Below, in pieces: positions 25,193-37,465 of a stretch of DNA of 64,000 bases. The stretch's first letter is position 1, and each line of letters begins with the position of its first letter. This stretch comes from Quercus robur. Its lineage: Eukaryota > Streptophyta > Magnoliopsida > Fagales > Fagaceae. The notes beneath the pieces were generated by a model. The model was not told the DNA's origin and ran no database searches. It saw only the letters and a list, made by a program, of their open reading frames with translations. Position numbers and translations under genes: made by a program. The stretch is taken from NCBI RefSeq assembly GCF_932294415.1, contig NC_065538.1, forward strand, positions 75,865,834 to 75,929,833, written 5' to 3'.

Positions 25193-26958
25193 ATGTAATG
25201 CACAATGAATGGGGTTTCAGTCTAATGGGTGGAAAATCAACTTCTAATTGCAAGATAGAGCCTAGGTGCGTTGAACTGAGTAGCGAGCACCATTAGGCAA
25301 GGGCATCCTAACTCATAATATTGGCTCGGATCACTTTTGTCCCCAAACATTTATCATGAATCATAGCACAAAATAGCTATCTACATCCTGTACATTTCAG
25401 TTCCAAATGCTCAACAAAAGCTGCCATATTGAATCAAGCATGAGAATTGTAGGAAAGAAAACTATTCAAGAACATTCGAATAATAGGACATGATCATTTA
25501 AAGTGCACAACCATTATCTAAATGTCATCCTTGCTTTCCTAGATGACAAGCTACAGTGCTGAGACATTCAACTGCTCATGATCTGGAAATTCATCTCAAC
25601 CAAATGGATTGTCTCACCTTTTTGTTTGTTAAACATGGAAAATGATTGATAGCACAAAATTGCTGTCAATATGAACTGTCATATTGAGGCAAGACTGGGA
25701 AATAACCGTATGATGGTCCACTTTAAAGGCAGGACAGTGACTAATACTTTCATCTTTGTGAATTGCAACTGATCATAGTATTCTATTAGTCAATGAACCT
25801 TTACCTCACTTGCAATGAATCAAAAATTGAATAAGAAAAAGTTATTATTTACTATTTATTAAATACAAAAAAGAAAAAAGAAAAAAAGAAGAGAATGAGA
25901 GAAAAATATAAATCTATTAAGTTTGCTTCAATATAACCACATTCCCCTCCACTAACTAAAAGACAACAATCCATTAACTTAGAATTTTTATCAATTTGAA
26001 TGATACTGACCTTGAAAAAGTTCACACTGATGTGGTTGGCAAGGTCATTTGGAGTTATATGCTCACAACTCTCAATCATAGTTCTTGATGTAGAGCCAAC
26101 AAAGTAAGATGGAAAAAATTCATTGAAATGTCCGGACTATTACGTGTGACAGCATTGTCTTTTTTTCCCAATTTGACAGACATGGGATGTAAAGTTGTAA
26201 ACAGATCAGAGGTGGAGTTCCCATAATACCATATGCACTAGTAAAATTTTACCATTCAGACTTCCTGCATTTATTTTCTGAATGAAAATTTAATTTTCTA
26301 GCGGAGCAAAATAAGGTGGCACTATTACGGCTCCATCATCATCTCACTGAGGTTATCCTTTTTCTTTTCCTTTGTGTCAAAATGAAGAAAGACAACCAAA
26401 ACCAAAATGTTCAAAGAATTTGGCAAACAGAACTTAGGAATCAGCACCTAAACTTGTTTGGAACAATAACAAGCATGTGGAAACAAAACCTAGGAGTCAG
26501 CACCAAGCTATTGAAGGAAAAATTCCAAATTGTCCTCACTGGAGTACAATAGCGTGTGCTTATATAGACTCCATAAGTCTATAGCTAAAGCCTACTCCTA
26601 TTGGGCTTGGGTCAAAGCCTAATTTTTGAATTAGAAAAATACCCTTAACTTCTGGAAATTTTATATGAAATACTAATATCCTAATCAGCTAATAAAAATT
26701 ATTATAAAATCCAATGGATCAATAGGGAAGAAAAATGATTTCAAAAATTAAACAGAACTAAATTTAAATTGTCTTCACACTTCCCACATCTCAAAACACA
26801 TGAACACAGCATAGATTAAATAAAATTAAGATCATTAAATAAAAATATTGACCATCTAAATGCATGGCCATGGTCTAATGACTAGTTTTCCTTGATCAGG
26901 TGACACATGGCTACCCATACCTCCAGGCTGCAAACATGCCCCTCTAAGAGCAATGTCA
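25193..26958. other. Gap between LINE and MAPDA gene; repeat debris and 3' flank
   Basis: No confident gene. 25.36-25.80 kb contains two loosely similar blocks, each starting near ATAGCACAAAAT and containing GCCATATTGA or GTCATATTGA. 26.40-26.56 kb has two similar blocks with CAGCACC and AACAATAACAAGC-like text. The 3' UTR of MAPDA should lie just below 26,959. An exon-like segment at 25,986-26,105 is listed separately. Confidence 0.5.
25996..26105 (-). other. Exon-like open segment of unknown identity
   Basis: On the minus strand a short frame containing TMIESCEHITPNDLANHIS is followed by AAG then GTCAGTATC, a plausible splice donor. I do not recognise the protein. It lies ~850 bp downstream of the MAPDA stop and could be a remnant of another gene or chance. 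Confidence 0.2.
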
Positions 26959-29900
26959 TTATAAATCTTGCTTTTTAGTGGCCAAATCGAAAATCTTTCT
27001 CAGATCCTGCTTAACTCCATCATCTGCAAATATAAATTCAATTGCATTTTTTGCCAGCTGAAACATTTCCCTCTTTCCAAGACCTGGGCAGTTCACAAAT
27101 GAAACAAGCAGTCAGTGATGATAAGCTCTTTAATCCAACTCCCAGTACCTGCACCACTAGATTAATACCTACCAAATGCAGAAGCAGCAACTTTGTACTC
27201 ATTGGAGAGACTGGTGGAGAACACGCCAGCATCATCAGTGCAGAGGACTATCGGATGTTTTGCATTATACAGATCAGCTGCATAATTAAACAAAGTGTTA
27301 TATTAGAGATATTTTGAAGTTTATCAGTAGCAAAGAAGGAGATATGTCACTTAAGGATAATATATTTCACAGGCTTGTTCAGAAGACCTAACCAAAATGG
27401 TGAACATCTAGTGAGGAAACTGATGCAGTCACAACGTTGGAAGTCAGACAAATTTCAACCTGCAAAAATGTGAATAGACATAGAAGCTAAAATAGTTATC
27501 CAGCCAAATATTTAAAACCAACAATACTGCAAATGTTTCTAGGATCAAGTGGCATCTCCTCCCTCCAAAAAAGGTAGAGGGTGAGATCACAGGTTTAACC
27601 CATGTGGATGTGTGAGCTTTATTTGCCTATCAAAAAAAGACTAACAAATTTTTAGTCTACAGCCATTTAAAATCTTTAGGTGTTGCCGTGTTGCACAATT
27701 CCTTAGGTGTTCTACCTTAGGTTCCCCTTTAAATTTAATCATGAGGCTGTATTGGCCAAGGAGCCACATAAGAGAATCTCATTGTACCTTGAGGGAAACT
27801 AACACCTTTTGGGTTGCATTGGTCAATGCAGCAACATGGTTGAATTTAATTGGGGAACCTACGGTACAAGTACAACACCTAAGGAATTATACCTAAGTTT
27901 TGCCCTTGCAGAAAATAATGAAACTAGGCTAATCAACTTAAAAGAAAGACATCATGGATGAGAGGTATTCAATCATAAACAGGTGACTAAATGAAAGATG
28001 TCTTTGGTTCCTCACAATGAAAATATTCCAGAAATGGTATAAAAAAGAAACTTCCAAACTCATTTAACAAACTATAATAAGTTTCACAACCTTTGATAGA
28101 CTTAATTCCATCAATTAATCATCTACTAAAAGTTTTAAGATTGGATTGGTAAACTAATTGAAAAGATTCTGGATTTTGCCTCTTTTCCTTCACATCTGTT
28201 CTATGGAAGTCAAAAGTAGGCATTCCTTATCATCCTAGAGAAATGAAGGTTCACATCAAGAGAAGGAATAGTTTCACAAATATCTAACCGGGATATTGTA
28301 ATGTTTCAATTTCTTCCAATCATCCTCTTCAAAGTAACAAGCATGGCCAACCCTCTGGGGAATAAAGTCTAACATTGCTTGTATCTCTTTCGGATTAGGA
28401 ACCTACAAGCACTAAGTTAGGAAAATAAGTTAGTCAGGGTGAGTTCAACAATAATAGCTGTAGGCATTTGAAAGAACAAACGTACCTCTCCACAGTGAAG
28501 AGTTATATAAAGACCATGTTCTCTAGCAAACTCTAATGCTGGTAAATATGTCATCCTGATTTAGATACAAAGAGAACTTGGGATTATAACCTCTTTGTAA
28601 TAAATAAAAAGGAAATGCTTGTCTACTACAAAAAACTTGGAGTAATAACTAGTGAGTATGTACCATTCACCCACAACAGGATTTCCAGAAAGGTCAATAC
28701 CAAGTACTCCTAAATCTCTCATTTCCAGTGCAAGCTTAACCTGCAATAAGTGAGGAAAGATGATTAAACACTTCTCCTGTCAAACATATGACCTTAAAAA
28801 AAAATTCGTGACAGACCAATATTCGTACATACAGTTTCCATTGCAGCTGCAGTGGACTCCCGACGGTCAATACTCAAAAGAAGCCGAACATATATCTTTT
28901 TTCTTTTTCCGTCACATGCATCATTTATGGGTAGTGATTCCCTAAGACTTCCAGCATCCACATTATGAGGTGCAAAAGCAACATCAACTGTACTGACAGC
29001 CTTTAGACCTTCCATTACTGCTTCCATATAAGAACGTTTGGTCATTCCTATAGAATCATTTCTCTGCAAAAAACTTAATCAATGAAATCTGCATATTGTC
29101 TTAATATGAGTAAATTACCACCCCCCCCCCCCCCACCCCCCCCCCCCACCCCCACAAAAAAAAAAAAAAAAAAACTCTTAGGACTTCATTGAAGTACCTT
29201 TGGAGTAGTTCTTAACTCCAGGTATACCACATTTTCAGAGGCAAAATCTTCAATAACCTGTCCTTGGCCAAAAAAAGAAAAAGAAAATTTACATCAATGT
29301 ACAGAATTGGAGTTAAAGTTTTTTCATGTATAGGGAAAGTTTCATACTTCTTGGGTGATTCTTTTCACAGTTGTGTGGTCAGTAGTAAGAATGTGGATCA
29401 GGTCAAACAATTTGAACACTTCAGTTAAAGAACGGTCATCTGAATCAAAGAATGTGTAAAGTTTCCAATGTGAAGATTCAATAATATTATAATTACATTT
29501 CCAAAGGGGACATAGAAGTCAGACAACTAAAAAAACAAAAAAAAGAAGCAAACTTTTTTTTTATCAAACATCGAAACCCCACCTCAACTAAGCCAATAGG
29601 CTGTACTTAGCACAATCAAGTTGAGGCTTTCCATTATTTAAGTACCAAATAATGATATGAGAGCAAAGAGTTGAATTTCATTTCTTTCCTAATTTTTCTA
29701 AGCAACCAAACAAAAACAAGGGTAATGGGCATACTTTTCAAGATAACATGTTCCACATCTGAGAAAACTATGACACCCTTTTCACCCAGTACTCGAGCAA
29801 GTTCTCTGTAAGAAAAGAACACCTCAGTCAGTATAAATAAAACACTTTAATGAAGCAAACGTTCTTCTTCAACCAATAAACAAAGCAAAAAGTTAAACAT

Positions 29901-30010
29901 TTTAGCCCCAAGAAAGAGACATGGAAAGCTTACAACAGTGTGGAGTCTCTAATGGATCCATTGAGGTGAGCATGTAGTTCTACCTTTGGCAATGAAACAC
30001 ACCACTCCAT
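26959..30010 (-). CDS. MAPDA: N6-methyl-AMP deaminase (adenosine deaminase-like, MAPDA/ADAL)
   Basis: Cytosolic zinc hydrolase converting N6-methyl-AMP, from turnover of m6A-containing RNA, to IMP and methylamine. Eleven exons, all in phase: 30010-29934, 29805-29735, 29439-29348, 29257-29198, 29063-28833, 28740-28664, 28555-28486, 28402-28289, 27459-27393, 27277-27173, 27083-26959. They give 362 aa plus TAA, the usual size for this family. Zinc and active-site motifs: His13 and His15 in VELHAHLNGS, HCGE at 223-226 (the family's catalytic glutamate), His246 in RVGHACYF, and Asp301/302 in CTDDAG. The ATG at 30010 gives the family-like start MEWCVSLPKVELHAH. All introns are GT-AG; intron 8 (829 bp) carries a MITE and intron 4 a C-rich tract. 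No lesion was seen. Confidence 0.95.
27697..27888. mobile_element. MITE in intron 8 of MAPDA
   Basis: A 192-bp element whose ends are AATTCCTTAGGTGTT and its exact inverse AACACCTAAGGAATT; the inverted similarity continues inward (CCTTAGGTTCCCC versus GGGGAACCTACGG). It has no coding capacity and sits well away from both splice sites. The superfamily is undetermined. Confidence 0.75.
29119..29174. repeat. C-rich tract followed by A run in MAPDA intron 4
   Basis: About 36 bases of C, interrupted by single A bases, followed by a ~20-base A run. On the coding strand this is a T run then G-rich, able in principle to form a G-quadruplex. Its length is uncertain because such tracts are hard to sequence. 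Confidence 0.8.
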
Positions 30011-30062
30011 GTTTCTCTCTGTCTCCCTGTCTCTCTTTCTCTCTTCCTTTCTCTGCCTTTTG
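30011..30062 (-). promoter_or_regulatory. Purine-rich leader of MAPDA
   Basis: Directly upstream of the ATG the coding strand is GAGA-rich (GAAAGAGAGACAGGGAGACA and similar), typical of plant 5' leaders. No TATA box was located. Confidence 0.35.
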
Positions 30063-30689
30063 TTCTTATCTCACTCAGTTTGCCGTTTGCGTCTAGTTCC
30101 ACTCGACAACAATGATACGATATCTAGTTGGATTTGTGTTTGGTTGACTCTTTGTGTTTTTGGGCTAGAAGTCTCTTCTCCTGGGCCCCTTAAGCTAAAT
30201 AGTTATCAAAACTTTAAATCGTGGGAATTGTGGAAACCATGTCACAGTGGTTGTATGATTTATTAAACTACACCAGATGAAAACAATGTTTTTATTTTTT
30301 GGATAGAACTGATGAAAACAATGTGGTAACATTATACATTATATTACAACCAATTATGAATTTGGTTTAAATATAATAAAGGAAACTATAGAGTATACAG
30401 AAATATGCTATGGAAATTTTCACATTTGGTCCAAAATTAGGTGCGTAATAATAACATATGACTGTAATTCTGGAAATAATTTTAGGCATATGAAAACAAT
30501 GAGGGTTTCTAGTGGGGGAGTCAAATAAGTTTAGTGATACTTTTTTTTTCTTCCCTATGACATGTTGTGATTAATGTTTAACAAAAATTGAATCAATAAT
30601 GGACCCATTTAAAAGCAATTTTACTCAAATTATAACTTATTACCACTTCAATAATATGAAAAATTTTGGGTCTTTAACATTGCTCATGG

Positions 30690-30790
30690 ATGATTTGTTG
30701 TAGGTGAAATGGTACTTTTCCATGCACTAAGTACTTGGGGGGTTTGAGGAGGAGGGGTTTGATATTAATGTACAAATTTCTAATTGTCTT
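30690..30790 (+). repeat. Degenerate SINE-like repeat, second family
   Basis: TTGTAGGTGAAATGGTACTT followed by ACTAAGTACTTGGGGGGT and GGGGTTTGA parallels the better preserved copy at 60,793-60,890, which has A-box-like TAGCTGAATTGGCAC and B-box-like GGGTTCGAGT. Both look like decayed tRNA-derived SINEs. Confidence 0.4.
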
Positions 30791-31566
30791 TTATTTTTTT
30801 GGGATGAATGAGAAGATTGTATTGCATAAAATGAAAAGAGTAAGAAAGTTCAAGTAACAACACCTAATAGCAAAACTGGAATACCATGGAACCCCAAAAC
30901 TAACTCATACAAGGAAAACAATCAATAAGCCACAACAAGGGAAATGAATTTTTAGCAAAAAAAAAAAAAAAAAAAACAAGGGAAATGAATTAAGAAGAAG
31001 AGGATTTAAGAACATCTAAAGAAATTCCCAAAACACAACACAAAACTCTGTTTTGGATAGAATTAGTAAACTAGCCATTCCCTTCAATTCTCCTTCTAAC
31101 TTCCCATTTGATCAAAAGTGAAGGATGTTTTCTTCAACAAAAGCTAGGGATTTCTACCCGTCTAAATAAAAAAAGAAAAAGGAAAAAGAGGATGATACGT
31201 TGGATGAAGGCCGTGAGGTTTTGGATCAGCTTTGGACTACGCCCAAATTATGTTAACAAGAAAAGTTAACATATAGTAACACACAATTGGGCCCAAGTAG
31301 ATCACAGAATAGTTTTTTGATTGGAGCAGTGTCATTCTTTCTTTCTTTTTTTTTTTTTTTTTTTTTTTTTTTTGGGCCAAGTAAATTGAGAAGAATAGGG
31401 AAAGTGAGAACAACAATTATGCTAAAATAGCATAAAACCCAAAATATAGCTAATGAAACCCAAAAATCACTTGCATCAAATCATAAACTAGTTATGCAAA
31501 ATAAGATTTTGCTATAGTGCTTGTCCAAATTTAGGAGGCATTGTAGCTTATGCAAAACCATTTTAT

Positions 31567-31604
<38 letters not shown>

Positions 31605-31879
31605 TGTTTCACAATACTCAGATGTGGGTATTTTGAAAAATGACTAGTTAAAATATAAAAAATAGGTTTTTATTTTAAAATAGATAATAATTTTTGTATA
31701 TATTGATGTGAATGCTTTGAGAAGTTTGCACAATTATCATCCAATTTCTCTTCTTCCTAACAATGTGGAACAATACACATACATAGAGTCCATTTAATAC
31801 ATTTAAGGTACAAGTTCCACCTTAGGTTTATTTATTTATTTTTTAAGTGGTTAATTTTATTGATATAGGTCTTATTTTT

Positions 31880-31991
31880 AGGTCTGGCTTGAAGATGTTC
31901 CTCATGAGGTTCTACCTTTTGTAATTCATGATGCTTGTTAGTTTTATTTCAATAATAAATACAGCTTAGAGTCTAAAAAAAAAAAAAAAAA
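31880..31991 (+). mobile_element. Truncated LINE-like 3' tail
   Basis: Ends CTTTTGTAATTCATGATG, then TTTATTTCAATAATAAATAC and a ~16-base A run, the usual form of a plant LINE 3' end. No coding sequence remains. Its family differs from the LINE at 19.8-25.2 kb. Confidence 0.35.
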
Positions 31992-33308
31992 TACAGCTTT
32001 GGCTCGATTCTCACAAAAAAAAAAAAAAAAAAAAAAGAAAGAAGAAAAAAAACCATTGGAAATGGTTATAAGCTCTCACTTTTTTTTTTTTTTTTTTTTT
32101 GGAGAACGCTGTAAGCTCTCATTAGTTGAATAAAATCGTTTTATATTAATACATTAAAGTTGAGGCACAATCATAATTTAGGTTGAACCTAAGTTAGATT
32201 TTAGTAATAAAATACTTTTGTGCCTAGTGTACAATTTAATTTTTTTACTTTTGGTGCCAAGTGAACCGTTTGTAATATTTAGTGTTTGTTTGGGAATAAC
32301 TTATCTAACTTTTTGTTGAAATTTTTTTACTATAAGTGTATTAAAGTATATTTGTACCTTGAAAAAAAGTGAGAAGATTGGGAAAAAATGAGGGTTTTAA
32401 AAAGATAAAAGTTAAAAGCTAAAAGTTGAAACTGATGCTAAATAGACTCTTAAAATGAAAATCAAGATGATCACGTCACTCATTTAGATAAAACTCATGG
32501 TCTTAAAAACTGATACGATCAAAGAATTGGTTTTTGGTCTCAATTCTTGGTTTTATCCCTTTTTAACTAGTTTTTATTGGTTTTACCAAATCGGCTTGGT
32601 GCTAGGTTCTTGGTTGAACTGGCCGGTCCGATTCGGTTTTAAAACAGTGATAAAACTACCTCATCATTACTATTGTTATACAAAAGCACATATCACAACC
32701 TAATTTATAGAAAATGGTAATGAGTTAATTTTAGGACAAAAAAAATATTTCTTAAACCAAAACTCAACCCGTTAAAAGGGTTTGGGATGGGAAAAACCAT
32801 ATTAAACAATTTAAATGTTTATATATTGTACCTGTTGAAAAAACATTAAATTTTAAAAACTTTATCTAAGACATGTCCAATATATCTTTGAAAACCCAAA
32901 CTCATCCCAAAGACATGCTCCTCTATCTTAATTTATGGACAAAGTTTGGTTATAAACTTGAAATTTAAATATTTAATTGATAACATAGTTATTGATTTTT
33001 AATTTTCTGAAAATTTTACAAGTATGAAGGAAGAAGAAAATGTAATTTAATGGTAAATTTGTAAAAATTCACATTCAATATAAAAATATTGAGTGGAGTT
33101 GTAACAATGTAACCTCCAAATTTTTCTCATTTATTTATTTCCAAGATTAATATAAAATATATAAGATATTTCAAAAATCATTCCAATTATTGCCAAGTGA
33201 ACTTACGCATTTTATAATATTGTCTTGTACTAGTAAAATCAAAGGCTGGGATGATGGCAGCCTAGGTAAAGGAGTTAGAATTGTGTCCATGTCCATTTGG
33301 AACATATT

Positions 33309-33660
33309 ACACCGTGTTTATGTTTGGATTGAGTGGAGAAAGATGGAAAGGAAATAGGAGGAAGGAAAATGATGGGAGGGTAAGGAATTATTCTTTGGTT
33401 GAAGGGAATTATGGTGGAAGAAAAAGAAAAAAAGAAAAAGAAAAGAGGGAGTTGTTTTTTTCTTAGGCCCACTATTTTTTTTTTGGAATGAAAGATATAG
33501 AACTTCCTAGGTCCACTATTAATTGGGAGGAAAATGAGAAAGAATAGTGAGTTTAACCAAACATTTCTCTTCCCTTCCCTCTCCTTTCCCCACCTCCCTT
33601 CCCTTCTCTTATTTCACCCTTCATTTATGATTTAACCAAAGTTACCAAACATAGTGTTAT
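33309..33660. mobile_element. Candidate MITE with purine-rich interior
   Basis: Left end GTGTTTATGTTTGG and right end CCAAACATAGTGTTA are imperfect inverse copies. The left half is strongly purine-rich and the right half strongly pyrimidine-rich, consistent with inverted arms. Internal matching is loose, so this is tentative. Confidence 0.4.
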
Positions 33661-33865
33661 TGCTCGTGAGGGGTTTTCAAAGCTACACTTCTCATGTTCA
33701 CACCTTTGTTTAGTCAATGTGTAAGTGTCTATAGTCTATACACCTAAAAAGCGAAGAAGAAAAAAGGTCATGATCAAAGAATAAAGAGGGATAAAAAAAA
33801 TCAAGTTAACTAGAAGTAAGTAATTAATAACGTTATTTTCTCAATAGATTTTATGAGTTTTTTTT

Positions 33866-33899
<34 letters not shown>

Positions 33900-34242
33900 A
33901 TGGTATATAAAAATATAAAACCCAATTTTTTTCATAGGTTTTTGTAAGAGAATGAAAGAGATGCAAATGTACTTTTGGAATAGACACCTTCCTATAGGTA
34001 TTCTAATGTTTTAAATAAATACATAATCAAATTATCTAGTGAATAAAATTCAACCCTTCTCAAACCCAATAGAATTTCTAAAATTTAAACCCAAACTCAT
34101 TCTACTAGGATTAGATATAGTTGTGATATTAAGATTTGGCTTCAAGAAAGCAAAATTTATAACTAATAGACATATATTTTCGTACACCCCAGACATATGT
34201 AGCAATATATATTGTGTATGCACATAATGCCTATACACTACT

Positions 34243-34523
34243 GTGGGAGGACTTTTGTCTCGGCTCCCAATCAGGTATTGTCCTCTTTGGAAATGGCGTT
34301 GAGCCTTAGTCTTTAAGGATTTGCTCAATCCCACATCAGGGAGAGACGCCTCCCACTCATGTGTAGTAGTGGTATACTCATCCTTAGGCCAAAGGTTTAT
34401 AAGGCATGAGTGGGAGGCGTCTCTCCCCGATGTGGGATTGAGCAAATCCTTGAGGACTAAGGCTCAACGCCATTTCTAAAGAGGACAATACCTGATTGGG
34501 GGTCGAGACGAAAGTCCTCCCAC
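34243..34523. mobile_element. Near-perfect hairpin MITE with snRNA-USE-like motifs
   Basis: Two 119-bp arms (34,243-34,361 and 34,405-34,523) are ~94% inverse copies around a 43-base loop. The ends are GTGGGAGGAC and GTCCTCCCAC. ACACTACT precedes the left end (34,235-34,242) and recurs at 34,528-34,535, four bases beyond the right arm, a possible 8-bp target duplication. The minus-strand right arm contains ATCCCACATCG, which fits the plant snRNA upstream element RTCCCACATCG; the left arm has one mismatch. No snRNA is evident beside it. Confidence 0.85.
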
Positions 34524-35429
34524 AACTACACTACTACTTTGTTTGTTTTAGTGATAATATTTTCTAGAAAATGAGTTATTTTTCTAAAAGTTTTTTTTTT
34601 TTTTAAACTAACTTATTTTCCTATGTTTGGTTTCAACCTTATGAGTTGAAAAATAATTTCCTAATTTTCCTTATTTAGTTTGCTGTGAGTAGAGTTGTTT
34701 TCCCCCCAAAAAAAAAAAAAGGTTGAAAACAATTTCTAAAAATAAGTTATACCTTTTCTTTTGACCAAAAACAGTTTTACTTTTACTTATTTTTTCTTAT
34801 ACTACCAAAAACTGGAACACATGGAAAATTATCTTTACACAAGATTTTCTATCAAAACAAATGGAGAGTACATAATTACTTAAGACCAATCCGAACAATA
34901 AAATGCTAGTTATATGAATATTTTAATGTTAAAAACCCTATTAAAATATAGCATATTCATTATTTTGTGTTTCTTAGTCAAGATTTTTTTATATGAGTAA
35001 GCATTGTTGTATTTAAAACAGTTTAAAATCACATGTTATATTATAGTAACCATCATCTAAAACCTTAAAGTTTAACATGAAAATATTATCAAGTTGTGAA
35101 TATTATATTATATATTTTCAAATTTCATTACAATATACTCATTTTTATAAAAAAAAAAAAAATTATTACATCAACAATTTGAATTTTTAACACTTTTGTA
35201 GAGTAATAATTTTTCTTTTGTATTTTTCCTCTTTAAAACTTTTGCATCATTATTTTCCTTTTTTTTTAATTCTTATTTTTTTATATACAATTTCAACCTT
35301 ACAAAAAACAATAAATGTCCCAATGCCATTCATAGAAATCGAGCATGGAACTTTAGCTAAACTTTGTGTTGTACTTGTAACAACTATCAAGCAATTTGGT
35401 TCACATAATGAGCCAATTTTACTACCGTG

Positions 35430-35640
35430 AGGTGTGACTTGGTGGTAGAAATTCTCGTACTACTTTACATGATATTTGACTGGAGTCAAACAGTTCGAAC
35501 AATGATGCTTCAACGAATGTATTGTACCTACAATAATAACTTTATCAAAGCCCCGATTGACCGATTGACATATATGATATTAATTATACCGACATGTGGA
35601 GTGGGGTTCACACTGGAGACTGCCGTGGGGGCAATGGAGA
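35430..35640 (+). repeat. SINE-like repeat, copy 2 (unit 1)
   Basis: GTGTGACTTGGTGGTAGAAA with a downstream CAGTTCGAAC as a B-box-like motif. It is the ortholog within the duplication of 51,704-51,910 and related to 10,733. Confidence 0.5.
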
Positions 35641-36679
35641 TACATAGACTATAAGATCCACATAGTTTGTGGAGCCCATAGGGTTCATTCGCTTTCGTCA
35701 ATCCTCCGAAAGGTGCACAACTTCACATATTGGCCGACAAATGTCTTAATGCATCCCTTGTTAAGATTTTCAGACCAAAAAACACTCTCTTGGTTGTGAT
35801 CCATGAAGGACAGTGTACTCGATCGTCACTTTATGTAGTTATGCCACGGGTCTACCACTCTACCGTGTTGTTTTTCGCTTCCTATATGCTAAATCATTGG
35901 TTGCGTAACCTACTATAGACCCTATAACATTTATAAGTTATTTACTTCCCAAATAAATTAATTCACCTACCCAATGTGTCATTTACCTCAAATATTCAAA
36001 CATAGTTATTTGTTTTAGTGGTTCTTCTCTACTCTCTTAAAGAATTAGTTTTCTGACAACACCATTAATTCACACATGGCCCTGCTATATTAGATCGTCA
36101 AAGATAAAATATATCCTACACTACATAGAGTTAGTCAAGCTAGCATTCACACATGTCTCGGTTTAAAGTAGTGAAGTTGTGGTAATTCAAGGCATAAAAG
36201 CTTAGGGTGGTATGGGGAAACTGTAATTTTCTACTGTAATAATAACTAAAGAAAGTTCTTTCCCCTGAGAAAAAAAGGAAAAAAATGTAAATAGATTAAG
36301 CTATTCATTTTTTAGGTTCAATTTCTCAGCTGTAAATTAAAATATTATTGGGCCCTCCTAGTTCTGGTTTTTGATTTTGTGTTTTCCTAGAATTAGATGT
36401 ATTAAACATTACAATCATACAATCTAGGGCATCAAGCCATCAACAACTCTTTGATGCAAGGAGTAAGTCTCCACAAACCAAAGAAACCTGTATAAGATGC
36501 TCATGTACTTAAGTGTTGCACTACATAATTTGACTCCCAATTAGTCCAATCAAAAGAAAATTACTCATTTTTTTTAATTATTATTATTTTGATAATTTGA
36601 TAGTTGAAGGTGTCAACCAATTGAGGTACAAGACTTTGACAATACTCATCCATTTTGACTAAGATATTTACTAGACTTC

Positions 36680-37465
36680 TACTTAGTAATTCAGCTTCCA
36701 AAATATGCGGATTTTTGAGTAAAGCGTCAACCCACATAAACTTTGGAGTTTATATCTATTACATATAGTTTGATGTTTCAAATCCTTTACCTCTAAGGTT
36801 TGTTAGTGTAAAAAAGTGATGGGTGATCTCCCATTATAATATAGTACTTCGTTACTTAAAAAATAATTTCTACTTGATGAATGATATTGCTTCACCAATC
36901 TACAGTAGGAAATTAAACGCTAATCTTACTTATTTACTAAAGAGTTATATTTCTTAGATAAAACAAATTTTTAGAGAAGAGGTATCTCTTTCCAAGAGAT
37001 ATGAATGAGTCTATAAATATTGAAACTCCTCATTCATTCAGTACGATTATATTTATTCTCTCTCTCTATCTCTGTGTGTGAGTATTGGTGATTTCCACTC
37101 TAACAAAATAATCATTCACACTTCTTGATCCATCAGGAATATTGACCAAAAAATTGTTCATTCCTATCTGCTACTTCGAGGGAGCACTTAGGAATTTGAT
37201 AAGCCGAGCCTCAAAGAGTATTGACTAGTGACTACCCAGACACGGAGCACTTCTAATTCAGTAATTCTTACAGTAGCATCGTTATTAAGTTCAAAATAAC
37301 CTTCTTGAGGTTTTTCCATTGCAACATCTTGAAAGTTAAACTGTTCTTTTGTGTTTTTATGTAAAACTTTTTTTTTGTGGCTCGCACATAAATATTAAGA
37401 AATTATGGTTCCATTATGTTGTTGTGTAAAGAAATTGTTTAAATTTAGCCTCAATAGTTAGCATA
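36680..37465. other. Segment present only in unit 1, LTR-like
   Basis: Unit 2 jumps from TTTACTAGA directly to ATGTGGAAGTG, omitting ~790 bp. The omitted sequence has promoter-like text (GAGTCTATAAATATTGAAAC) followed by CT-rich sequence, resembling part of a Copia-type LTR. Whether it was gained in unit 1 or lost from unit 2 cannot be told here. Confidence 0.4.

Larger units (their letters stand above)
30063..34242. other. Intergenic repeat debris, no gene
   Basis: Contains long T runs (31,350-31,373 and 31,569-31,603), a SINE-like fragment near 30.69 kb, a LINE-like tail near 31.9 kb, a MITE candidate at 33.3-33.66 kb and an (AG)n microsatellite at 33,867-33,898. Short frames here carry no recognisable domain. 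Confidence 0.65.

Noticed and set aside
34050..34445. 131-codon minus-strand ORF
   Set aside because: Runs through the hairpin MITE; the text is inverted-repeat sequence, not a protein family.
34243..34523. snRNA gene suggested by the USE-like motif
   Set aside because: No U-type snRNA sequence, TATA box at the right distance or 3' box was found; the motif belongs to the repeat arms.
35430..35550. tRNA gene
   Set aside because: Box-like motifs are present but no cloverleaf or anticodon arm can be drawn; treated as SINE-like.
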